Shown: positions 18,501 to 21,050 of the stretch, one piece after another | Numbering within the stretch: position 1 is the stretch's first letter | Layout: each line of letters starts with the position of its first letter | Source of the DNA: Phoronis ovalis | Lineage: Eukaryota; Phoronida; Phoronidae | Length of the DNA: 21,050 bases | Reading direction: 5' to 3' | Assembly (NCBI GenBank): GCA_028565635.1 | Contig: JAOXYB010106714.1 | Location: forward strand, 1 to 21,050 | Notes under the pieces: generated by a model | Told to the model about the DNA's origin: nothing | The model's database searches: none | What the model saw: only the letters and a program-made list of their open reading frames with translations | Program-made: the position numbers and the translations under genes

Positions 18501-20681
18501 GCACCTAATGTAATAAATTTCTTTAGGTTTAAAGATGGATCCCCTATTAACTTCTTTGAAGAGGTTGGTAGATTAGTTGTCACTGACAAGGGTCAGAAAT
18601 TGACTATTGAAAAGGCAGAATTAGGAGACACTGGCCGCTACACATGTAAAGCAGAAAATGTTGCTGGCTCGAATGAAAAGCATGTAGACATTGAAGTCCA
18701 AGGTATGAAGCATGCACATCTATAGCTTGGGTTATCTATGAGCAATGTCATCTGTGTGACCATGAGAAATTGCTTACTTCAACATGATAAAATGTTCTCA
18801 ATGTATAGTAAATACTTTAGTGTTTGGACATAGAAATGGAGCTTGCGGCCAATTTACTGTTTGAAGGTATGATGTGACTGTTTATGAGCACCAGTTTTAT
18901 GGAAGTTTTGTCCTTATTGTAAGAAAAGAGAAGTAAATTGAAATTCAAGTACTGACCCGGAATTGTTAAAGATATGATTTTTCTTTAGTTTCCATATACA
19001 ATAAAAGTTAATTTTCTTTTTTGCAGAACCCGCACATATTGACGACAAGACAGCTTCTTCAAATAATTTAACAGTCATTCGTGAACAAACATTGGAAGTA
19101 GACTGTCCGGCACTTGGAACCCCCACGCCTCAAATTACTTGGTACAAAAACAGTGTTGCCATCGATATCACAGAACACCCAAATCTAAGGCTTGTCAATG
19201 GAGGAAAACGCCTCATTATTGATGATGCACAGGTGTTAAATACTGGGCAGTATAAATGTGTTGCCTCAAATGAAGCAGGAAAAGAGTTCAAAATATTTGA
19301 AGTAGCCGTACATGGTATGAATTTTGCATCATATTTGCAAAATTTGTCTATTTCAATCATATAATTGCACACAAACATACTATAACATAGTTCCTGGTTT
19401 GATTAATTCAAGATATCTTGATAATGTAGTTGTTAGATCTTCATTCATTACTCCAGTTGTGAACTTACAAGTAGTAAATGTAAATAAAATCTGAGACTAA
19501 ACCTTGAAATATATGTTCTACCTAAGTCGCGTTAAATTCAGTAGCAGAAATTGGTTTCAAATCATTTATATTCTACGTTCTATATTTTTTGTAGTACCAC
19601 CTGGCATTGAAGACTCTGATGAAGTGGCGACACCAGAAGTGATTTTACATCAGTCCGTCGACCTGATATGTCCAGCTTATGGCACCCCTAAACCAACAAT
19701 CTCTTGGTACAAGGATGAAAAACTTATTAAAGGTATATCTAACTATTCACAATTCAATGCAATATTTTAAAGAAATGGTTAAAAAGATGTTCCACTAAGT
19801 AAACTGTCTTACCAATATACGAGTTGCGTCACCAGTTTAAGAGAGGGTTTATTTTTTTAACAAGCGTTATGGTATGAGCAACTATCTGAGGGAGTTGCAT
19901 ATTCAGTTTATGGAATTGAATATGAAATTTGTTATCTTTAGCATAATTGAAATGTAAGGAATTTGACTGCTCGTTCCATGGTTACACGTCATCATATAAT
20001 GTGTTAATTGTAGGTGATGCTGAGAGAGTCTTCTTGTTGGAGAACAATTACAAATTACGTATCACTGGTGCTGAAGTTTCAGACAGGGCTCGTTATGTTT
20101 GTCGAGCAGTAAATGTAGCAGGAGAAGCAGAAAAATATTTTGATCTTCAAGTTTTAGGTAATAATGCAGAATATGTAGATATTAAATATAATTAAACCTC
20201 TTATACTATATAGCAAATACTTTTGGCACAATTCTGTGGGAATTTTATTAACGCTATAAGTGAATTGTATTGCTATGACACAGTATTATTTTAAATAAAT
20301 TCTTTAATTCTTATAACTTCAACATACAAGTGGGTGGAAAAACTGCATGAAATAGGATGTCAAATAACTCCATTTTAAACTACTTTTTATACTTTGCAGT
20401 TCCTCCTTATGTCGATGACACCAACCTTCTTTACAACCCGACTGTTGTTGTTGATCGGTCTGTCACCATAAGCTGTCCAGCTAGTGGAACTCCTCCACCA
20501 GAAATCCGTTGGTTGAAAAATGATGAATTATTGGATACATCAAACCAAGACGTATCCATATTAGCTGATGGACGTCAGTTGAGAATTCAAAATGCAAAGG
20601 TTTCTGATACTGCGGAATACAAATGTCTTGCAAGAAATAAAGCAGGAAAGACAAGTTTAACTTTTGATTTGGATGTCTATG
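3366..20681 (+). CDS. HMCN1: Hemicentin (HMCN1-like), N-terminal part, 27 exons, open at both ends
   Basis: Seen: 27 exons with GT-AG borders join without a stop or frameshift into about 1,640 codons. The order is most of a vWA domain, a hemicentin linker, then 14 I-set Ig domains, each with the Cys...Trp...DxGxYxC pattern and most followed by an xPP linker. Known: hemicentins are secreted matrix proteins (worm HIM-4, vertebrate HMCN1 and HMCN2) that anchor epithelia and join neighbouring basement membranes. They start with a signal peptide and vWA domain, carry tens of Ig domains, and end in EGF and fibulin-like modules. The words [20 protein letters not shown] and [12 protein letters not shown], and the linker VTGLSS.DF, match vertebrate hemicentin-1 as I recall it. 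The first coding exon(s), start codon and signal peptide are not in the window, and the C-terminal half lies beyond 21050. HMCN2 or an unduplicated invertebrate orthologue cannot be told apart by eye, so the symbol names the family. Confidence 0.96.
3687..3807. repeat. Imperfect foldback (hairpin) in intron
   Basis: The arms pair in order: GAGTAAACC (3698-3706) with GGTTTACTC (3790-3798), TTCTGC (3719-3724) with GCAGAA (3773-3778), and TTTCTT (3730-3735) with AAGAAA (3762-3767). The outer part (CAGACT... against ...CAGACAG) is looser. It reads as a decayed foldback element. Confidence 0.5.
5900..6340. repeat. Probable dispersed repeat with degenerate GGTCCC..AAAAGG units
   Basis: The block contains related words: CTCGGTCCCAAAATTG (from about 6063), TTGGTTCCACAAAGGG (from about 6184), GTGTCCCCAAAAAGGGTA (from about 6220) and ATGGGTCCCTAAAAGG (from about 6250). 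It ends near a CCCCCGGG block at 6328-6335. It is richer in G and C than the surrounding intron. An open frame of 93 codons at 5958-6239 lies within it, but its sequence has no known domain and follows the repeat, so I do not call it a gene. Confidence 0.5.
6500..6622 (+). CDS. HMCN1: Hemicentin exon 2 of window: vWA domain, late part
   Basis: This 123-base exon (41 codons, phase 0 at both ends) lies between a TGTCTTTAG acceptor and a GTATGA donor. It encodes [20 protein letters not shown] followed by [21 protein letters not shown]. The same segment in vertebrate hemicentin-1 is nearly superimposable (FVLTGDC..., [16 protein letters not shown]). NTS is a possible N-glycosylation site. It is too short to stand out as an open frame and was found by walking the frame from exon 1. 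Confidence 0.95.
6623..6984 (+). other. Intron 2 of window
   Basis: AT-rich, from GTATGA to TTTTTACAG. Nothing further recognised. Confidence 0.85.
6985..7156 (+). CDS. HMCN1: Hemicentin exon 3 of window: end of vWA domain and start of linker
   Basis: The acceptor is TTTTTACAG and the donor GTGAGT; the exon enters in phase 0 and leaves in phase 1. It encodes [20 protein letters not shown], the last vWA helix, then a segment ending [19 protein letters not shown], which starts the hemicentin-specific linker. The KVNLLSTD and VSLSG.P.I.IR.P pattern is a hemicentin signature. The upstream in-frame Met at 6847 is intronic: the 46 residues before the acceptor are hydrophobic, AT-rich translation with no family match. 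Confidence 0.95.
7157..8471 (+). other. Intron 3 of window, 1.3 kb
   Basis: It runs from GTGAGT to TTCATAG. It holds an A-run (8245-8255) next to a GC-richer stretch at about 8256-8345 that carries a tRNA box-A-like word on the minus strand. The rest is AT-rich with no gene. Confidence 0.85.
8300..8352 (-). repeat. Possible tRNA-derived (SINE-like) remnant
   Basis: On the minus strand the sequence reads GCAGTGGTGGCGGAGTGGTC, like the 5' end of a serine or leucine tRNA. TGGCGGAGTGG (plus-strand 8327-8337) fits the RNA polymerase III box A. No box B (GGTTCRANNCC) and no cloverleaf could be found downstream, so this is not a tRNA gene and is at best a decayed SINE head. Confidence 0.25.
8472..8699 (+). 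CDS. HMCN1: Hemicentin exon 4 of window: hemicentin-specific linker
   Basis: This 228-base exon is phase 1 at both ends, with acceptor TTGGTTCATAG and donor GTTAGT. It encodes a basic start ([20 protein letters not shown]), then [20 protein letters not shown] and [17 protein letters not shown]. In family members this region between the vWA and Ig parts has the same G.W....SSS..H...TGLS..DF...F.R.P pattern. It was recovered by frame continuity and homology, not from a long open frame of its own. Confidence 0.94.
8997..9178 (+). CDS. HMCN1: Hemicentin exon 5 of window: linker, second part
   Basis: The acceptor is TTTTTTTACAG and the donor GTTTGT; the exon enters in phase 1 and ends in phase 0. 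It encodes [20 protein letters not shown], then [17 protein letters not shown] and [15 protein letters not shown]. The YxLLN(T/A)... and FxPPxExFxLK motifs match vertebrate hemicentin just before its first Ig domain. It has two potential N-glycosylation sites (NATD, NATA). The donor is less standard than its neighbours, but the join to exon 6 restores the family motif FxLKVxGxD. Confidence 0.93.
9179..9561 (+). other. Intron 5 of window
   Basis: From GTTTGT to the pyrimidine-poor acceptor CATATTAAG. AT-rich; nothing recognised. Confidence 0.8.
9562..9779 (+). CDS. HMCN1: Hemicentin exon 6 of window: end of linker and first part of Ig1
   Basis: It enters in phase 0 after a weak acceptor (TTGCATATTAAG, few pyrimidines next to the AG) and leaves in phase 2 at GTTAGA. 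It encodes [34 protein letters not shown], then the B strand IICEVE and C strand [11 protein letters not shown]. Both junctions look weak, so they rest on homology: VTGYDKDDYLFQR... precedes PDAPKV.MPE in vertebrate hemicentin-1. The frame stays open about 37 bases past the donor, and that read-through is not real coding. Confidence 0.92.
9780..10108 (+). other. Intron 6 of window, inside Ig1
   Basis: From GTTAGA to GCTTTTAG. It includes an ATATAATATATAT stretch near 9940. Nothing else recognised. Confidence 0.8.
10109..10230 (+). CDS. HMCN1: Hemicentin exon 7 of window: second part of Ig1
   Basis: The acceptor is TTCTGCTTTTAG and the donor GTAGGC; the exon goes from phase 2 to phase 1. The joined codon gives [20 protein letters not shown], then [18 protein letters not shown] and FLDVT. 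It supplies the F-strand cysteine (DEGHFKC) that pairs with IIC of exon 6. NATS is a possible glycosylation site. The intron cuts Ig1 between strands C' and E. Confidence 0.92.
10503..10686 (+). CDS. HMCN1: Hemicentin exon 8 of window: first part of Ig2
   Basis: The acceptor is TTTCAATTTCAG and the donor GTAATT; phase 1 in, phase 2 out. It encodes [40 protein letters not shown], and an E strand NNGSIKI. Cysteine (LTC) and tryptophan (MTWY) sit at the usual I-set spacing. NISTL, NMTW and NGSI are potential N-glycosylation sites, an unusually dense set for one exon here. Confidence 0.93.
10687..11400 (+). other. Intron 8 of window, inside Ig2
   Basis: 714 bases from GTAATT to TTTTCGCAG. AT-rich; no exon-like or repeat sequence recognised. 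Confidence 0.85.
11401..11492 (+). CDS. HMCN1: Hemicentin exon 9 of window: end of Ig2
   Basis: This is the shortest exon (92 bases), phase 2 in and phase 1 out, after TTTTATTTTCGCAG. It encodes [20 protein letters not shown], then [10 protein letters not shown]. The preferred donor is GTAAGT at 11493. A second GT three bases upstream (11490, GTCGTA) is in the same phase and would only shift the join by one residue (VGQ against VE). GTAAGT is the stronger match and gives a Q before the next Ig start, as in VQEPP of the family. Confidence 0.92.
11726..11974 (+). CDS. HMCN1: Hemicentin exon 10 of window: whole Ig3
   Basis: A complete I-set domain in one exon, phase 1 at both ends, from AATTTTACAG to GTAAGT. 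It encodes [38 protein letters not shown], and [13 protein letters not shown]. It is shorter than its neighbours between strands C and E (about 20 residues from RRG to the LTLRRL strand) and rich in Arg and Lys there ([10 protein letters not shown]). That makes a basic patch, whereas most of the array is acidic at this place. Confidence 0.94.
11975..12394 (+). other. Intron 10 of window, Ig3-Ig4
   Basis: Phase 1 intron from GTAAGT to TTTTTTAG. Nothing recognised. Confidence 0.85.
12395..12519 (+). CDS. HMCN1: Hemicentin exon 11 of window: first part of Ig4
   Basis: The acceptor is CATTCTTTTTTAG and the donor GTATGT; phase 1 in, phase 0 out. It encodes [40 protein letters not shown] and QA. 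Cysteine and tryptophan are at I-set spacing and NITW is a possible glycosylation site. The GIPTPNITW string is typical of the hemicentin and titin I-set type. It was found by frame walking. Confidence 0.93.
12520..12952 (+). other. Intron 11 of window, inside Ig4
   Basis: Phase 0 intron from GTATGT to TATTCCAG. A slightly GC-richer patch lies at about 12700-12800; no element identified. Confidence 0.8.
12953..13097 (+). CDS. HMCN1: Hemicentin exon 12 of window: second part of Ig4
   Basis: The acceptor is CCGTATTCCAG and the donor GTAAGT; phase 0 in, phase 1 out. It encodes [36 protein letters not shown] and LEIG. A second AG at 12958-12959 would shift the frame, so it is excluded. The join to exon 13 gives LEIGSAP, which parallels LDVGSPP at the same place in vertebrate hemicentin-1. 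Confidence 0.92.
13098..13709 (+). other. Intron 12 of window, Ig4-Ig5
   Basis: Phase 1 intron from GTAAGT to CCATTGCAG. Nothing recognised. Confidence 0.85.
13710..13895 (+). CDS. HMCN1: Hemicentin exon 13 of window: first part of Ig5
   Basis: The acceptor is TTTTCCATTGCAG and the donor GTAGGT; phase 1 on both sides. It encodes [40 protein letters not shown] and [17 protein letters not shown] is the pattern of the equivalent vertebrate domain. The open frame continues past the donor, but [10 protein letters not shown] is intron translation. Confidence 0.94.
14190..14285 (+). CDS. HMCN1: Hemicentin exon 14 of window: end of Ig5
   Basis: A 96-base exon, phase 1 on both sides, from GAAACACTGTAG to GTAAGC. 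It encodes [20 protein letters not shown], then [12 protein letters not shown]. In vertebrates the same place reads Y.C.AENQFG.....VTVTGL, including the unusual NQFG and TG(I/L) words, so the domain-by-domain correspondence holds. The F-strand motif is HEAMYVC in place of the usual DxGxYxC. Confidence 0.92.
14286..14619 (+). other. Intron 14 of window, Ig5-Ig6
   Basis: Phase 1 intron from GTAAGC to TTTTTGTAG. It includes a short TATATATAATAATATATAT stretch near 14565-14583. Nothing else. Confidence 0.85.
14620..14898 (+). CDS. HMCN1: Hemicentin exon 15 of window: whole Ig6
   Basis: A single-exon I-set domain, phase 1 at both ends, with acceptor TATTTTTGTAG and donor GTAAGA. It encodes [54 protein letters not shown] and [15 protein letters not shown]. 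The Met at 14628 is internal and is not a start. Its neighbours are Ig5 and Ig7, both split by introns. Confidence 0.95.
15191..15309 (+). CDS. HMCN1: Hemicentin exon 16 of window: first part of Ig7
   Basis: The acceptor is TTGTAATTTTAG and the donor GTGACA; phase 1 in, phase 0 out. It encodes [40 protein letters not shown]. It stops just after the C-strand tryptophan. The donor GTGACA is one of the weaker ones, but GTG ACA AGT TTG ATT past it leaves the family pattern at once. Confidence 0.93.
15557..15716 (+). CDS. HMCN1: Hemicentin exon 17 of window: second part of Ig7
   Basis: The acceptor is ATATATTTAG (adenine and thymine rich rather than a clean pyrimidine run) and the donor GTAAGA; phase 0 in, phase 1 out. 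It encodes [20 protein letters not shown], then [19 protein letters not shown] and LFVQ. The Met at 15563 seen in another register is a frame shadow of the coding strand, not a start. Confidence 0.93.
15985..16152 (+). CDS. HMCN1: Hemicentin exon 18 of window: first part of Ig8
   Basis: The acceptor is TTGTTTTTTAACAG and the donor GTTAGT; phase 1 on both sides. It encodes [40 protein letters not shown] and TYTKLESG. The VPP start and [12 protein letters not shown] are canonical hemicentin strings. NTSV is a possible glycosylation site. The run of frame upstream of the acceptor is hydrophobic intron translation. Confidence 0.95.
16422..16526 (+). CDS. HMCN1: Hemicentin exon 19 of window: end of Ig8
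   Basis: A 105-base exon, phase 1 on both sides, from TTTCTTTTTTAG to GTAAAA. It encodes [20 protein letters not shown] and [15 protein letters not shown]. The F-strand reads GTWKC, with Trp in place of the usual Tyr two residues before the cysteine. It is too short to appear as an open frame and was found by continuing the frame. Confidence 0.92.
16527..16941 (+). other. Intron 19 of window, Ig8-Ig9
   Basis: Phase 1 intron from GTAAAA to TTTGTTACAG. A 78-codon open frame at 16676 lies wholly inside and has no domain; nothing else recognised. Confidence 0.85.
16942..17223 (+). CDS. HMCN1: Hemicentin exon 20 of window: whole Ig9
   Basis: A single-exon I-set domain, phase 1 at both ends, with acceptor TACTTTGTTACAG and donor GTAAAG. 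It encodes [40 protein letters not shown], a longer C'-D region ([20 protein letters not shown]), and [19 protein letters not shown]. It is like the later Ig domains of vertebrate hemicentin, which also have AQNPAG. Confidence 0.96.
17450..17725 (+). CDS. HMCN1: Hemicentin exon 21 of window: whole Ig10
   Basis: A single-exon I-set domain, phase 1 on both sides, with acceptor GCATTGACAG and donor GTGAGT. It encodes [40 protein letters not shown], and [23 protein letters not shown] and NVTH are possible glycosylation sites. It leaves in phase 1 with one A, which joins to TT of the next exon (Ile). Confidence 0.95.
17726..18189 (+). other. Intron 21 of window, Ig10-Ig11
   Basis: Phase 1 intron from GTGAGT to TGTCACTAG. 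Its last 80-odd bases are a tandem repeat, given separately. The preceding part is T-rich with no gene. Confidence 0.85.
18104..18183. repeat. Tandem repeat, units of 30 and 33 bp plus a partial copy
   Basis: Units start with ATTGCTGTTACTGTTAA at 18104 (30 bp) and ATTGCTACTGTTATTGTTAA at 18134 (33 bp). A partial third copy, ATTGCTACTGTTATTGT, runs 18167-18183. Copies share ATTGCT.CTGTTA.TGTTAAATGTTGTTAACC. The repeat ends six bases before the acceptor of exon 22, so it supplies the T-rich tract and perhaps branch sites. Confidence 0.85.
18190..18340 (+). CDS. HMCN1: Hemicentin exon 22 of window: first part of Ig11, with acidic Cys-rich extension
   Basis: The acceptor is TATTGTCACTAG and the donor GTAAGC; phase 1 in, phase 2 out, splitting the Trp codon of ITW. 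It encodes [40 protein letters not shown] and [22 protein letters not shown] resembles the (P)PxIEGGDE start of vertebrate Ig domains, which favours this acceptor. Two extra cysteines (CLDPLYC) precede the B-strand cysteine and are not usual for the array. A second AG at 18260-18261 is in the same phase and would drop 24 codons including both. Confidence 0.88.
18527..18702 (+). CDS. HMCN1: Hemicentin exon 23 of window: second part of Ig11
   Basis: The acceptor is TAAATTTCTTTAG and the donor GTATGA; phase 2 in, phase 1 out. It completes ITW and continues [40 protein letters not shown] and [19 protein letters not shown]-strand DTGRYTC is the canonical hemicentin form. It was recovered by frame continuity. 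Confidence 0.94.
18703..19026 (+). other. Intron 23 of window, Ig11-Ig12
   Basis: Phase 1 intron from GTATGA to TTTTTTGCAG. Nothing recognised. Confidence 0.85.
19027..19314 (+). CDS. HMCN1: Hemicentin exon 24 of window: whole Ig12
   Basis: A single-exon I-set domain of 288 bases, phase 1 at both ends, with acceptor TTTTCTTTTTTGCAG and donor GTATGA. It encodes [60 protein letters not shown] and [22 protein letters not shown] is a possible glycosylation site. The Met at 19092 is internal. Confidence 0.95.
19595..19732 (+). CDS. HMCN1: Hemicentin exon 25 of window: first part of Ig13
   Basis: The acceptor is CTATATTTTTTGTAG and the donor GTATAT; phase 1 on both sides. It encodes [55 protein letters not shown] is the classic hemicentin Ig start. 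The donor is weak at positions 5-6 but the frame loses its motif right after it. Confidence 0.94.
20014..20157 (+). CDS. HMCN1: Hemicentin exon 26 of window: second part of Ig13
   Basis: The acceptor is GTGTTAATTGTAG and the donor GTAATA; phase 1 on both sides. It encodes [39 protein letters not shown] and EKYFDLQVL. The F strand is DRARYVC, where the usual Gly two residues before Tyr is Ala. Confidence 0.94.
20400..20681 (+). CDS. HMCN1: Hemicentin exon 27 of window: whole Ig14, last exon in window
   Basis: A single-exon I-set domain, phase 1 at both ends, with acceptor TTATACTTTGCAG and donor GTAAGG. It encodes [52 protein letters not shown], then [20 protein letters not shown]. It leaves in phase 1, so a further exon beginning with two bases of a split codon must follow beyond 21050. 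Confidence 0.95.
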
Positions 20682-21050
20682 GTAAGGACAATGCAAACAA
20701 CCATGTTTTTCTAATTAATTTTATTTGCTATTATTAAAGCAAACATGCTATAGTTCACAAAAACATAAAAACAACACAAATACTATTCAGAAATTGTAAT
20801 AATGGCATAATATTCCGATTTAGGAATTGAATTACCTTTATTTGTGTCAAATTTGAAAAGTATTTTTTTGAAAAACCAAACTTATAAAATTTAAACTTGG
20901 CACATATATTTTTGGCCACCCTGTAGGCCACATATCTATACTACTAAATCTCGAGTGTCCGTCTGTCTGTCTATCTGTCTGTCACTCTTTCCACCAAACA
21001 TCTTCAAAACTATTACATGTAGAATCATGATCTTTTCACACATCGTAGGT
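20682..21050 (+). other. Start of the next intron, cut by the window edge
   Basis: It begins with the GTAAGG donor after Ig14. AT-rich up to about 20900, then repeat-like sequence with a GTCT tract. No acceptor with a following Ig start is seen before the end. Confidence 0.8.
20910..21050. repeat. Probable dispersed repeat with (GTCT)n tract
   Basis: ATACTACTAAATCTCGAGTG is followed by GTCTGTCTGTCTATCTGTCTGTC (described as a GTCT tract with one GTCT-to-ATCT change, 20961-20983) and CACTCTTTCCACC. Unique-looking words fused to a tetranucleotide tract recall dispersed repeats seen in mollusc genomes; that comparison is from memory. Confidence 0.4.

Noticed and set aside
1-21050. Bacterial-type systems (operons, CRISPR, phage, riboswitches)
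   Set aside because: The spliced animal gene structure fills the window, and no direct-repeat array or prokaryotic gene was seen.

Overview
The window is a stretch of an AT-rich animal genome. It holds the N-terminal part of one large, intron-split, plus-strand gene, which I identify as hemicentin (HMCN1-like), a very large secreted extracellular-matrix protein. Twenty-seven exons can be assigned between 3366 and 20681. They total 4,920 coding bases, and all join in one open frame across GT-AG introns. No other credible protein gene, rRNA, tRNA or CRISPR array was found. The remaining open frames read as chance or as exon-plus-intron read-through.

Layout: 1-3365 is non-coding, taken as the end of a long upstream intron plus old repeats. 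Exons 1-3 (3366-7156) encode most of the von Willebrand factor A (vWA) domain. Exons 3-6 (6985-9779) encode the hemicentin-specific linker between the vWA domain and the Ig array. From exon 6 to exon 27 (9562-20681) there are 14 consecutive I-set Ig domains. Six of them sit in one exon each (Ig3, 6, 9, 10, 12, 14) and eight are split over two exons (Ig1, 2, 4, 5, 7, 8, 11, 13). Every intron between Ig domains is phase 1. The gene is open at both ends. The signal peptide and the first vWA strand with its metal-binding DxSxS motif lie upstream. The rest of the Ig array and the usual C-terminal modules (thrombospondin repeats in vertebrates, nidogen G2F, EGF and fibulin-like) would lie downstream.

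Organism: the short exons, short AT-rich introns with T-rich acceptors, introns rich in ACATGTA/ATATAT words, and repeat debris (CCCCCGGG-containing elements, a GTCTGTCT tract beside dispersed-repeat-like sequence, a TGACCTTGACCT word) suggest an invertebrate. A lophotrochozoan, perhaps a mollusc, is the best guess, but this is inference from composition. The protein is close to vertebrate hemicentin-1 in the vWA and linker region.

The most interesting points are: an acidic, two-cysteine extension at the start of Ig11 that an in-frame alternative acceptor could remove; a 30/33-bp tandem repeat forming the end of the intron before that exon; the mosaic of intron positions inside otherwise similar Ig domains; and several fossil repeats or hairpins in the long introns. 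I see nothing that amounts to a wholly new biological system.
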